A DNA stretch of 64,000 nucleotides from Benincasa hispida (lineage: Eukaryota; Streptophyta; Magnoliopsida; Cucurbitales; Cucurbitaceae), in assembly GCF_009727055.1 (NCBI RefSeq), contig NC_052349.1, positions 94,341,340-94,405,339 of the forward strand. Reading direction: 5' to 3'. Position numbers and translations under genes: made by a program. Below, in pieces: positions 10,961-23,066 of this stretch. Every line of letters begins with the position of its first letter. Position 1 is the first letter of the stretch. A model generated the notes under the pieces. It was given only the letters and a program-made list of their open reading frames with translations, was not told the DNA's origin and made no database searches.

Positions 10961-13030
10961 TGATGACGGGATACTAAAAGTCAAATTATTCAACAACTAA
11001 AATCCCTCGGACGTAGTATGCGATGCATGTTCCTAAGATATGCGTTGATAGTTATGCGTCGATTGTTATACTTTAGAATGATAATGCATTAACGGATGTA
11101 TGCGATGACCATGCGTCCTGTCATAAGTTTTCTTGCGCTCACGCCAAGTATAACGCGAACACAAGTTTCTCGAGTAATCCGAAGTCGAACACAGGGACTT
11201 GTAGGTATATGTATGCGGTAATGTGCATGCGACAATTTAAATAAAAGAATGGAAGGGAGGTTGCTAAGTTAATCCTACTCCTACTCCTATCTAACAGACA
11301 AGTCAATGAGAATATTCATGAGAGGTAGAGATACGACAACACTTAACATGAAATAAATGTATGGGAAAATAGATAAAATGTGGAGATGATTTCATTGCAA
11401 CTCTTAAGAGTGACTGGAAGGGAAACCTTAGTCAACGCAAACCATGCAATCATGCTACACACACGTGAACCTAACTCTAGGACGTATGCGGTGTATTTGC
11501 GATATTGCCGAGAAGCCTATGACTGCCTAGACCTCCATAACCAGCTCACTAGCTCTCGTCGCATGAGCATGGCTGTTACATAACCTCTTATCCTACTTCC
11601 TAGACGCATGCAATATCCAATCTGTAGGGTGCATACGCTGTGTAATAGAAAACGGAGCTTATCTCTAAGAACCCCATTCTTGCCTATGCATTCCAATCCA
11701 CTCTCCCGAGTTTTAGATTTGGGTTTTAGACTACTCTCCCAAGTATGCCTAAATGATGAATGATGCGCTCATAGGACAAAGTAACTGCATGAACTTTGCT
11801 GACCTAAGATTATTCCTATCCCTAGTGAACAATGCATACATTACTTAATGCGACCAACCACTTACCCTCCCGGGCAGTTGGTTGTTGCTGACTTTACTCA
11901 TAGACAAGTAATAGATAGGCGTTGCCACAGCTTCACACTAAGCAAATAAGGTTACTCATATACTCACACAGCACACACCTCTCAGTGGGTTACTACATGC
12001 TTCATATCCCTAATCCACATGACTAAGTGTGCAATACCCAAGCAATCTCACTAAGTGTTGCAATGAAAGTAAAGATGCTAAGCGAAGAAGATGGAGATGG
12101 AGTCGAAGGAAACAGAGAAGTGCATTGAAAACAAATTGTACTAATTCCTTAATCACAAAATGTCTTACAATACAATATAAGAAAAGAAAGGAAATGAAAT
12201 GATCGGCTAGAAGTAAAGACTTGCTTCCAGCAGATGTGCGTCAAGGCTGTCGATGGTGCCATGGATGGGTGGTGGAGCTGACTCTCTCGAGATCTAACTC
12301 CAGTCGAAGGCTCCGATCGTCACTCGAAATGGATGAAGGAGGTGAAGAACTCGCAGCGTTTTCTCATGCATTTTGTCTGGATCGTAGGGAAATCCCCAGA
12401 TAACTTAAATTTCAGCTCATGGCTTCTATTTATAGAGCTTGGGTCGCTGACAACATTAATTGGACTGCTCTAAGTCTGACATTTGGTGCGTTAGTCCTTT
12501 CTGAACCTCTGCGACTAACGGGGTGGTAGGTGAAATGTCACCATCATCTTTTGGTTTTTCTCGAGGTAGATGCGTTGATGCTTTCATTCCACCAACCTTG
12601 CGTTGCTCCCATTAGTACGCATTGTCGCATAGCCACAATTATTCAATGACCGCATTTGCTTAATACCGCAACTCTACACGATGACCGCAATCGCTTGGCG
12701 AACATAACTCCCATGCGATGGACGCATACGACTGATTACTACAACATCCATGCATTGATTGACACGTTCAGGTTTGCGATGGAGAGTTTCTTCGCATGCT
12801 GTCGTCTATGCAGTGGTCCGGTTTCCGCATTTGTTTCTTGTTTTAGCTACAAAAGTAGAACATTAAATGCATAATAATGCATAATAACGGGTTAGTTGAG
12901 ATTCAACATGTTGATCGACGCAAGCTCATTTTCTCATGAATTCCTATCATGATTGACGCATATTCTGCTTAACAATCATCATAATTCTAAGTAAAAGGCC
13001 TAAGATGACATGCATTTCTGTATATCATCA
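10961..13030 (-). mobile_element. 5' LTR of element E
   Basis: On the minus strand it starts TGATGATATACAG (13030) and ends CCCGTCATCA (10961), about 2.07 kb, with the PBS next to its end. It has a TATA box (minus-strand CTATAAATAG, plus coordinates 12426-12435) and the conserved 'gtcgaacacaggga' block at 11182-11196. It resembles solo LTR H (36180-37881) in the 'tctagg(a/g)(c/t)gcatgcg' and 'ctcccgagttttag/ctcaagtctagg' tracts. The short plus-strand ORFs in it have no recognisable product. Confidence 0.7.
12426..12435 (-). promoter_or_regulatory. LTR TATA box (element E)
   Basis: Minus strand CTATAAATAG within 'agctctataaatag', the same context as in solo LTR H (37368-37377). Confidence 0.6.
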
Positions 13031-13656
13031 GCGAGAAGGTACAAAAAGGTCAAGTAGAAAACATGGGGTTGTGTGAAAATGGTGTTCAGTGCAAGTGGTA
13101 TGCATCGATGTAAGTGAAACGTACACGTACAAGAATGCGATACAGATGGAAATGACTTTACTTGTTTATCTCTGTAAATGTGTTAGATTTCTGCTTACTT
13201 TCTATTTAGCACTTCTCAATGCGAATTCCATACAATTTCCTATCTCTAGGATGTATGCGTTAGTCACAGAATGCAATAAAACACTAGTGCTTCTATCTCT
13301 AGATGTACCAAGCGGTTTTAACTTAATGCTTGCTTGCCTATTCTCTCGAATAATTCAAGCTAAAGTAGCTTTTACCAAGTGATTCAGTTGGCTTAAGCAT
13401 TTAGAAATAGACTTTGCATGAAGTTATAGATGCATCTAATGTAAAGCAAGAAATAAACAGTGGTGAGGTGTAATAGACAAAATATGTGAATTCATAAAGA
13501 AACAATTTGTCTTTACAAGGTCAATACTCAATCAAATGAGATGAAGAGAATTAGAATTGAGATGAAAAGAAAGGAGTCAAGCCACATAGTACAATCTCTT
13601 GTCCTCTTTGGCTCAATTTAAATTCGTGTACAACCAACTTGTAGAAGAAATGGAAG

Positions 13657-15993
13657 AAAATTGTAACGACCCAACCCCCTAGGACTTAAGTTAGGTCGTT
13701 ACTAAATACATGAATGCATGGAACTCAAAACGACACTCGGTTATGGCGAAATAAATGCTAATTAAATATGATAAATTCAAAAGACTTTTATTAAATTAAA
13801 ATACTAAAACAATAGTAGGGTACCCATAAATCATAAAGGACAATAAATAAGTTTGAAAAACAATTCTTAAAAGTAAGTTTTACGCATAAAAACTAAAAGT
13901 TAAGAGGAACATGAAAAGAGCTTTAAATCTCATGAGCGGAAGCATAAAACTTGTCCCAGTGGCTCATTCACGAATTCCGCTTATCATTCGCTGGTGCGTC
14001 CCTACTCTTACCTGAAACATAAACATGAGAAAGGGTGAGTATAAAATATCAGTAAGTAACCCCACTACTGGGGTCAGGCTAGGCATCTATGTCGTCTAGA
14101 TGCCTACCTCTAGTGGAACATATAAACTGCTCTAGTCCTCATGGGACACATATACACATGAAACAAGCAGGGGGACTGAGTCCTATCCTACTGTAGTTAA
14201 GTATGTCCATTTCCTCTAGTAAGTCCCGTAGGACGCACAACCTCTGGTGAATCCCGAAGGAAACACAATCTCTTATATACGCATGGTTATGCATACACTT
14301 CTTTCGTATACACATAACCCACTTAATGTGTACCTTTTTCGTACACATGGTTACATATATACACCTTTTTCGTATACACATAACCCACTGATTATGTACC
14401 TCTTTCGTACATCTAGTTATGTGTACACCTCTTTCGTATACACATAACCCACTGAATATGTACCTCTGTTGTACATCTAGTTATGTATACACCTTTTTCG
14501 TATACACATAACCCACTGAATATGTACCTCTTTCATACATCTAGTTATGTATACACCTCTTTCGTATACATATAACCCACTAGGTATGTATCACTTTCAT
14601 ACACACCAGCCCTAGTACGTCTCTTTCATGTACTAGCGCCTTTAGACGTGCATCACTTTCTTGCAGTCACATAGTCTGGAAAGGAAAAGATATTGCATCT
14701 AACTTCATATTACATATAACGTTCACATAATCATGAATTCTCTAAAATCTCCTGATCAAGGTCTTGATCATGTTAATTAACCTCAACATACGTAATTAAT
14801 CTAGTATTAATGGATCCACTCTAGTACATCACTTTCATGCACTAACTTATGTAAACAATCAAACATTTGAAATTTTATAATACATCATATAGCTTACACA
14901 CTTTCATAATAAATCACATCAATAAGCACATCCACAAAATGCTCCAACTTTCATCTAACTTTAAGACATTTCCGTAGTAGTGTCGCTTAACTTATAATTT
15001 AGGGTCATGCCCAATCGTCCTTTTAATATATTTCATAAAATTCTAAATCATTCTCATACATTAACATGCTTCAGTCATATTATCACATGCTCATATATCT
15101 TTTCTAAACAGTCCATTAAATCTCAGAACAGTCAAAATTATCCTGGTAACTAGTCTTACAATCCTCAACATCAACAGATCAAATACAACCATATGGAATC
15201 ACATACCATCTCATGCTAGCATTCAAGTTCTATGTGCATAAATAAATCTTTCAGATTTCATACCAGAACATACATTGGTCATACTATACTATCAGTCTAT
15301 CATTTTGTCATTCTGCCATATCATTCATTTATCATGCTAGCATACATCTAATGTCTGGCCCGTTGGTAGTTCTAGTAGTAAGATTACTTACCTCTAATCA
15401 CAAACTCTATAAACTAGAAGCTCAACCTCTTCCTTGCCCAATGGAACAATTAAAGTTGCTAGAAGTCGCAAGCGTTGTGGTCGTTGAAGTTGTATGCTGC
15501 GGCGTCAGAGGACATTGGTTAGAGATCGTGGGCATTGTCGTTGTTCATTGGAAGGAGAAAACGAACAGATGGGAGGTGAGGTTTGACTTTTTATAAAAAA
15601 AAAAAAAAAAACAACAACAACAACAACAATAATAATAATAAAACAAAAAAGGAAATAAATACAATTACATTTAATTCATTTTCGTTTTATACTATTAAAT
15701 TCCATTACATTTAATTTCTTTCCATTTTACTATTAAATTCCATTACATTTAATTCTTTTCTGTTTTACTATTAAATTCCTTTCCGTTTCAAAAGAAAATT
15801 AATTACTGCCATTAATTTTCAAATTGAATTTCAAATTGAAAAATTTCACACCAACAATTAAATTCCCGCACTTACACTTGAAGTCCAAAATTCCAAAAAT
15901 GCCCTCCAACTAATAACAATTACTGAAATTCCAAATAATAAAGTTATTGAACTTAGATTATTACTAAAAAAATATGCGGGGTGTTACAAAAAT
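13657..15993. mobile_element. Solo LTR F with target-site duplication
   Basis: The LTR spans 13662-15988 (2327 bp), TGTAACGACC...GTGTTACA, flanked by the 5-bp direct repeat AAAAT (13657-13661 and 15989-15993). The same family is found as insertion X at 24870-29204. Since 'TGTAACACCCC' is a common plant LTR start, transcription is probably on the minus strand. No internal coding region is present, so it is a solo LTR left after LTR-LTR recombination. It contains a 63-bp tandem repeat. Confidence 0.85.
14270..14640. repeat. ~63-bp tandem repeat in solo LTR F
   Basis: About five copies of 'cacataacccactgaatatgtacctctttcgtacatctagttatgtatacacc' spaced 63-64 bp (for example near 14379, 14443 and 14506). 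Immediately before it, at 14243-14270, lies a single 'ctggtgaatcccgaaggaaacacaa', which is the unit amplified instead in insertion X. Confidence 0.85.
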
Positions 15994-16549
15994 TCTCTCT
16001 CAAGTTAAGCTTTCTCCACTCCTTGATCGACGATGGGGATGGATCTCTTCCTTCTTGTGTTCTTCTTGTCACAACAGTACAACTCTAAGTCTCTAAATTT
16101 CAGAATTATACAAATGAGCTATGGTGGGATTTCTTCTATTTATAGGCGGTTTTCTTCATCAGCTTGATGATGGGGCATCGTTAAATTCCATACCCTGGTC
16201 AGCCGCCTGACACTCAGACACTTTTCAAACGTCGCTAGCTGTAGATGCTCATGCTTGCAAGTGGTGATTTTACATAGACAACCTGAATAAATGAATCTTT
16301 GTTGCGTTGAAACCCCTTCGACGCATGACCATGCATTGACGTTGCCTATGACACTTAGAATCTTTGTTGAAACCCTACAATATTATGCACTAGTGACGCA
16401 GCTTTCAGCAATAAAACATTCTTTTGTATGAGTTTGGTAGTGTTTGATAATGCCATGCATTTTCTCTAAGAATAATGAGATTTTATCATTAAAAACCCTA
16501 ATTGTTCCAACTTTTGAGAGACAATAACTTATATTTCTACAAGTTATCA

Positions 16550-16563
16550 CACCCTCAAATTTG
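16550..16563 (-). other. Polypurine tract of element A
   Basis: Minus strand CAAATTTGAGGGTG directly before the LTR start TGATAACTTG. Element B has the same arrangement (AAATTTGGGGGTG before TGATAACTTG at 55829). It primes plus-strand DNA synthesis in LTR elements. Confidence 0.75.
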
Positions 16564-17659
16564 AATAATGCTTGTCCTCGAAAATAATTCCTTGTTATCT
16601 CTATTGTCTTAAGTGTGTAGGTTTCACCTCTCATCATATTCACTTATAAGCTTGAGATTGATGTGTTGAAAATGTAGCGTAGGTTTGATTCTTTTCTAAA
16701 AGGAAGAATGTTTTATGTTCAGTGCAGCAAGCCTTTTGTCAAAAACTCCTTTCGCTTCTCAAAACATTTTCGTTTTTTTGTAAACCAACAATGCGTTAGA
16801 TGCTTTCTTTTTAAAATAGGATGTAGGTAAGAAAATATGAATTATGGGCCACCCATGCGTTTTTCCAGGTATCTCACTTTCGTTTTGGCTTGCCCCCACA
16901 GGTGTCATGAGAGCATCCAACTACGGGTGAGAGCCCTTCATAACTAAACTCATATCTAAGCATGTGTGCGTTTTAGGATACAGTTTCTTTAAACTAGATA
17001 GTGGAGTTTTGGGATACATTGGTCTAGGAGACTTAACTTCATTTTGGCTTGCCCCCACGGGTGTCATGCGAGCATCCAACTGCGGCTAAGTGCCTGTTCT
17101 AATTTAACTCTTGCCAATTTGAGGTTTTCTTTTATAAAGTATTGGTAGAGGAGTTTGTGTATTACATCTTTCTATTTTGTTTCTTCTCTTTAATATTTTG
17201 TTGAATTTATTTGATACATGTGTCTTAACTCGGATTTCCCTCACCCCCAAATTTTGGAGATCAGCTAAATCCTCATTGCTAAAAGAGAATCAAAATTTCG
17301 AAAAGGCTTTGAGAATTTCAAAAAGAGTTTTGATTTAGGGCTTGCATGCATCAGAAAGAAAGCAAGTACTTGGCTTTTTAGAAAAGTTCAGACTTGGTTG
17401 ATTTTCTTAACGCCTACTCTATACTTATAAATTTCGTATATTAGTAATATTATTGAGGTAAAATAGAGCACAAGACAAGAAAAATATCTAAAGAACAAAA
17501 AAAGTATGCTAAAGACAAATGCAAGGATGAAAAATAGTGGCTTCATTCATTTCATTGATAAGCTAGTTATGGAATAACAAAAACACAACAAACTAATACA
17601 AAAGGTCAATAAACAAAACGAAATAATGCATTCATTCGCAGGGTCTTCATTCATGAAGT
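16564..17659 (-). other. 3' non-coding region of element A with a duplicated motif
   Basis: No ORF is supported. A roughly 45-bp motif, on the minus strand 'gttggatgct(c/g)(t/g)catgacacc(t/c)gtgggggcaagccaaaa', occurs twice, at 16881-16923 and 17041-17083, about 160 bp apart. The same motif pair with nearly the same spacing lies upstream of the polypurine tract of element B. The rest is AT-rich. Confidence 0.7.
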
Positions 17660-20165
17660 GCAAAGGGTTCATTAGGTGGGTAGGGCAAACATCACTATTA
17701 GGACCTAGTTGATATATTGCGTTGTAAAGACAAACTGATCCTGCATTCTTCTTGTTTGCCGTCGCATATAGTCCTTTAGAACCCTATTCTATTACTGAAG
17801 TGTTTTAATGGACGCAGCCAGTGGTCTGAGTTGATCGCTAATGAACGCTTTCAATTCATCAATATTGTTGCTTGCTTGCGGTGGTGCTGGTTCTTTAGTT
17901 CTTCCAACTGGGTCTTCTGAGTTTCTTACGTTGCTTGTCCCTAACCCAGTTGGTTCAAAGATAGTTGGAGGAGGGATAAAGGTTGGAATTGGAGATGGTA
18001 AGGGGGAAGGAAGAGAACTAAGGGTTTTTTTTTATCTAAGTTGGTGTTATCATGATGCGCTAGATCAAGAATCTCATATTCTTGCGAGGCCAAGGGTGAG
18101 TTTAGGGGAGGCAGGTTCAAGTCTGGCCGCACTTCTTCTTCGGTCAATGCATGCTCCACTTCATATCCTTATTCATCTTCCGAAGCATCATCACTGTATT
18201 CAATAATTCAGACGCGTCTTCTTTTGGGGGTGCGTTGGGAGGATCGAGATCTTGTTGCCATAGTCTTAGGAGGTAGGGCAGGTTGATTTGGCGAATTGTG
18301 AAGCAGACGCCTGATTAATTTAATATCCATCAGACCATCGATCTCCTCATATTCATCAACTAGAGGGATGCCCCCGCATTTACACAGTGCATAGATCAGC
18401 CAAGGGAAGTAAAGTTAGCTGCATGGTTTTGCTTTGATGGCCTTGATCTGATCCACGATTATCCTCCCTATGTCCAGGGGGATGCGTTGCGTGATGCAGT
18501 AGTGGCCAGGACGCACTCTTTTGAGACCGTTTCATCATGCATTGTTGGCATGATACAGTTATTAATCAAATATAACCATAGGTTTGCGTCCGGTGTGAGA
18601 TTCCTGGAAGCTAAAATCATTACTCCACTTCTTGATATTTGCCAAGTGCTTCTAGGTTTGGCCACCACTCGTAATGCATCTTCTAAATGGTTGGGAGTTG
18701 GTTGCTTCAAGATGCGATTTCCTTCTACGTTCAGATTACTCTCAATATTGAACACTTCGTTGATTCTATTCGAAGAAGCGCACCAAGATGTCATCAACAA
18801 GCGTTGTGTTCCTTTCCTCATCAAACTCACTACTATAGAAGCGGCGGACAAGATTGGGCCAAATCTTCGTGGGCCCAACGCATAGTTGACTCTAGCCCAT
18901 TGTGTCTACAGTGTCTGTTATATACAAAGGCAATGGGTTGCGCTCAGGGAATAAACCGTTCTTAGTAAGGATGTCATTGAATTGACGCTTCCTCCCCTTA
19001 GTCTTTCTAGGTGACGCGGCTGTCACCTTGCATTTCCCTGCCTCATGTGTTCTAGCTTCTCACATAAGTTCCCTTAGCTCATTTTCTAATTCTTTTTGAA
19101 GGGCAGACTTCCTTCACCCCTGACTGCAGGCTTATACCTCACCAAATCCCTTTCCATAGCTCTCGAGTCAGAGCTGCTCTCATGTGTTGCACCTTCAGGT
19201 CCAGATGTAGGACGCTCTTCTTCGTCATCCTCCAAAACCAACTTTCTTTTTCTCAACATTCTTTTTCTTGTTGACGGCCCTTCATTTGCATTAGTCTATC
19301 GAGGTTGTGATGCGTTCGAGCCAACCTCCCCTTCTCTCTCTTCATTCTCTTCTTCTAATTCAGCTTTGAGCATTATCGCGTATCGCTCCGCCTCATTAAC
19401 TTCGAGTGATGTGTTGATTGGGTTAGGACACATCACTTGATCCACATCGAGTTGTCCTTGGTTTAAGCTTGCTAAAATCACTCCAAAGACTTCTTGCTCG
19501 TCCCTTCGAGCCAACTCTGCAAGCTCAGCACTATCTCGCTCTGACACAGGACTGTCAGAGCCTAGTTTAGGAGTGGTTGATGGGGTGCCAGATAGGGTAT
19601 GCGACAACCTAGGGGATGATATGATGATAGGCGAGGGTGATTGAATGGGTTGGCTGGATGGTTCCACTTCGATGGGGAAGATTATGGCCAAGGGTCGGAT
19701 GGAGAGAGGGGCAAGGGGACACACGACAGGTGATGGAGCAATAGAAAGGTGGTTTGGGATTGGGTCATACGTCGCAACCACCAGACTGATGTTTGGAATA
19801 AATGGTGGTAGAGCGGGCTATCTATAAGGTTTGGCGGCAGATGCAGAGGTCGAAGGGTGCCTCGTTGCAGCCTGCCGCTTTGGCTTGGTAAGGGTTTTAG
19901 GTTTAGGTTTGGTGGAGGTTTTAGGTGTTTGGGAGGTTTTAGAAGGTTGAGGTTTTGTGATGGTTTTAGAGGGTTTCGATCGAGATGGTCTCTGAGAGAT
20001 GGAAGAAGACTCGTCGTGCAAGGGTTTGGCCGAAAAAGGTCTGTTTTAGGCTTGGCGAAGGGATGAGGGAGGCGACATTGAAACGGAAGAAGAAGAGAAA
20101 GAGCTTACTGGTGAATCTCCTCTGTAGTTTAGCGATTGGTTCTGGCTATCGGAAGCGGATGACAT
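17660..20165 (-). pseudogene. Accessory ORF of element A (plant retrotransposon ORF)
   Basis: This lies downstream of pol, where Athila-type elements carry an extra ORF. The likely start is the ATG at 20165, about 130 bp below a TATA box. The N-terminus is rich in Ser, Pro, Lys and Thr (KPSKTITKPQPSKTSQTPK). A Ser/Pro then Glu-rich middle follows (19296-19781). A region near 18468-18700 reads SRNLTPDANLWLYLINN...MPTMHDETVSKECV, which resembles the domain annotated in plants as 'putative plant transposon protein' and matches the element D/B region reading RLIPTSHDETISKDRV. The C-terminus has EVRPDLNLPPLNSP and a polar helical stretch. Frame changes and stops break it. The function of this protein is not established; a role in particle assembly or host interaction would be speculation. 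Confidence 0.6.
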
Positions 20166-20296
20166 CGTTGCTGAATGAGATGATTGAAATGTCGACTGAA
20201 ATGCTTGGTTCAAACAGACGACGAGGGTTTGAGAGCAAAGGACTTCGAGAGAAAGGACTGAAAGTAAAGAAAGAAGAGAGAAGGTCGAAGGGGTTG

Positions 20297-20307
20297 CCTT
20301 TTATAGG
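20297..20307 (-). promoter_or_regulatory. Internal TATA box before accessory ORF of element A
   Basis: Minus strand CCTATAAAAGG in 'ggcctataaaaggcaacccc', about 130 bp upstream of the accessory ATG. A telo-box-like AAACCCTAG (minus; plus 20381-20389) lies about 75 bp further upstream. B, C and D have TATA boxes at the same relative place. Confidence 0.5.
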
Positions 20308-20765
20308 CCATTAGGGGAATATGAAGCGACGTTAGGCGGCGCCTGACATCGTCATTAATTTTGCAGACGAAAAGACATGCCTAGGGTTTCTAAGCAATCA
20401 AGTGCTTTGTGTCTTCGAGGGACGTCCTTTCTATTCGATCTATGTGTTGGCTTAAGTCCAACGCATTAGAATTCTACCACCTTAACTTCTTTAAGTTGAT
20501 TTAACATTTTTTTATTTTTTTTATTTTTTTTAATTTGTTATATTAGAAAAGCAATAAAAATCAGGAAATAACCATAACTCAAAGCAAAGGATAACAAATA
20601 ACACAATAAATTGCAAACAATCGCAAACATAAAATACATTATGCAAAAAAAGTTGGTGTAGAAGAAGAATCCCTAGAATATGTGTCTATTTGAATGCAGG
20701 GAAGCTTCGACGCAAGGCTCAGTTGGCATCGCGCAACTTGAGGATGAATTTTATCGTTCTAAACT

Positions 20766-22484
20766 TTATTCAAAGTTGGGCTTCACCCTTTGCCCATTTA
20801 CTTTGAATGCATTTGTGCCATCTTCTCGTGTCAACTCCACAACTCCATGTGGAAAGATTGTTTTGATGATAAACGGTCGTGACCATCTAGATTTTTATTT
20901 TCTTGGAAACAAACGCAACCGTGAGTTGAATAATAAGACTTTTTGCCCAACAACAAATTTTTTCTTACTGATGCATTGGTCATGCCAACGTTTAGTCTTT
21001 TCCTTGTAGAATTTGCTATTTTCGTATGTGTTCAGCCGCCATTCATCAAGCTCATTGAGTTGAAGCTTGTGTTGTTCGCTTGCGGTTTCTAGGTTTAAGT
21101 TCAGCTTCTTCACTGCCTAAAAAGCTTTGTACTTCAACTCCAAGGGTAAGTGACAGGCTTTTCCGAATACCAAAGAGTATGGAGACATACCTATTGGAGT
21201 TTTGTTGGCAGTTCTGTAGGCCCAAAGTGCTTCGTCTAGCCTTTGTGCCCAATCTTTCCTTGATGCTTTGACTACCTTTTCCAATATCGTCTTTATTTCC
21301 CGTTTAGATACTTTTGCTTGACCGTTGGTTTGAGGGTGATATGCGGTAGAAATCTTGTGCCTGATATTGTATTTAGCGAGTAATTTCGAAATGATGCGGT
21401 TAATAAAGTGCATATCTTCGTCACTCACCAGTGCCCTCGGTGTTTCAAAGCGTGTGAAAATATTCTTGGTGAGAAACTATGAAATAGCTGCCACATCATT
21501 CTTGGCACAAGCCATAACTTCCACCCATTTTGATACATAATCTATTGCTAGCAAGATGTATTGTTGACCATAGGATAGAGGGAAAGGTCCCATAAAATCG
21601 ATGCCCCATACATCATATAATTCGACTTCAAGTATATTGTTCAGAGGCATTGCGTCCCTTGAGGATATATTACCTATGCGTTGACAAGGGTTGCACTTGA
21701 GAGCATACTCCCTTGCATTCTTGAAGAGGGTGGGCCAGAAATATCCACTTTGGAGAACCTTTGCAGTGGTTCTTTGCCCTCCAAAATGTTCTTCGTAAGG
21801 ACAAGCATGATAGTCAGCTAGGATGTATTGTGTCTCTCCTTCTGGAATGCACCGACGCATGATGGAGTCCGGACCTTGTTTGTAAAGAAACAGTTCATCC
21901 CAAAAATAGAATTTGCTGTCATGAACCAACCGTTTCTTTTGTTGAGAGTTGAAGTGCTCAGGGAATTGTTTGGTGGTCAAGTAATTAACAATGTATGCAT
22001 ACCACAGTTCCCTATCTTCAACTTTGAATAAGCCTTCATAAGGAAATGCATCTCTGATTTCATCTTCTTGGTCCTGTATCTCCTGAATCTCTAATTTTGA
22101 CAGGTGATCAGCCACCTGATTTTCAGTCCCCTTTCTGTCCTTGATGTCAATGTCAAATTCTTGTAAGAGCAGCACCCATCTGATTAACCTTGGTTTTGCG
22201 TCCTTCTTGCTCTTCAGGAACTTAATGGCTGAGTGATCTGTGTAAATCGTTGCTGACGCATCAACTAGATAAGATCTAAAATTTTCAATTCTGAACACTA
22301 CAGCCAGCATTACCTTCTCTGTAGTTGTGTAATTCTTCTGAGAGTTGTTTAAAGTCTTCGACGCATAGGAGATGGGGTGTATCAAGTTTCCTTTCTTCTG
22401 CCTCAACATGGTTCCAACTGCAACGTCGCTTGCGTCACACATCATAATGAAGGGTTGCGTCCAGTTCGTTTCTTGTTGACACAA
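20766..22484 (-). pseudogene. Gypsy pol C-terminal part: RNase H and integrase (element A)
   Basis: One continuous frame with nonsense codons. It starts inside RNase H ([18 protein letters not shown], then [46 protein letters not shown]). The integrase zinc-binding segment (H-x-C...EEHFGGQRT...CNPCQRIG) follows, then the catalytic core with WGIDFMGPF and [13 protein letters not shown] (Asp residues kept), [10 protein letters not shown] and [17 protein letters not shown]. The position normally holding the catalytic Glu of DDE (family GQAEVSNREIK) is Lys, encoded by AAA. Then come [29 protein letters not shown] and the C-terminal [14 protein letters not shown]. Stops occur at about 21475, 21114 and 20892; translation ends at 20766-20768. 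The upstream end abuts element D, and the missing RT part is at 34956-35200. Athila-like Gypsy type. Confidence 0.9.
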
Positions 22485-22491
22485 ATTTTAA

Positions 22492-23066
22492 TCTATAAGC
22501 TACAAGTCCATGTCCCCATTACCAGTTCCCCGGCAACGATGCCATAAACTTGTTACGCAATTTTTTTAGATGTGAAACTACAATGCAAGTTTCAAGTCCA
22601 TGCAATACTACTTCAAGATATGTGTTAATAATGAATATTCTTGTAGTATGTTGTGCGTTGTCACAGTTTCCTTGCATTGGAACCAAGTGTAATTCCACTG
22701 CAAGTTTCTTGGTGTGATCTGAGGTCGAACACAGGGACTGCTTGAGATTATTGCATTATGTTTGTGATACATGCGACCAAGGGTTTTTTTCCAATTTATA
22801 AAAGAGTTGTATACAAGTATTTAAACATGCGGTAAAGTAAAGTAAATCGGTAAAAATGTGATAATAAAATAAATTGCGATAAAGTAAATCTAAACTAAGA
22901 TGATACAAGATACAAGTTTCATGATACAAGATACCGAGGTTGAGGCTGACTGTGAAGATTATATAAAGATCATGTTATGCGGTGGCAAGTCTTATGTGTG
23001 AAGCAGAAACAGAAAAGATAATCAATACAAATAGCACAAGTTCCTTAATTCCGTTAAAGATACAAG
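22492..23066 (-). mobile_element. Truncated 3' LTR of element D
   Basis: On the minus strand this matches the 3' third of the LTRs of B and D (from 'gtatctttaacg' through 'cacataagacttgccaccgcataac' and 'gtgttcgacctcagatcac' to 'aaaatttgtgtca'). It joins directly to the end of D's accessory ORF at 23066-23087, so the 3' non-coding region, polypurine tract and U3 have been deleted. An internal PBS-like sequence lies at 22528-22544. It ends at the RNase H frame of element A. Confidence 0.75.
22528..22544 (-). promoter_or_regulatory. PBS-like site 1 within LTR end (element D)
   Basis: Minus strand TGGCATCGTTGCCGGGG, matching the tRNA-Asp 3'-end complement with two mismatches. In this family it lies inside the LTR about 70 bp before the functional-position PBS. 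Confidence 0.6.

Larger units (their letters stand above)
13031..16549 (-). mobile_element. 3' LTR of element A (interrupted by solo LTR F)
   Basis: It begins on the minus strand at 16549 with TGATAACTTGTAGAAATATAAGTTATT immediately after a polypurine tract, the same opening as the LTRs of B, C and D. A TATA box (minus CTATAAATAG) lies at 16136-16145. Solo LTR F interrupts it at 13662-15988. LTR-like sequence resumes at 13661 and runs down to about 13031, where the LTR of element E begins. Without F it is about 1.2 kb, shorter than the about 1.9-kb LTRs of D and B, so its 3' end is probably truncated. Confidence 0.65.

Noticed and set aside
11380..13382. Several 60-97 codon ORFs in the LTR of E and the 3' LTR of A
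   Set aside because: They lie in LTR sequence with TATA and PBS on the other strand. No domain or codon pattern supports them.
17841..18206. 121-codon plus-strand ORF
   Set aside because: It overlaps the minus-strand accessory ORF of element A, whose other parts have recognisable similarity; nothing is recognised in this frame.
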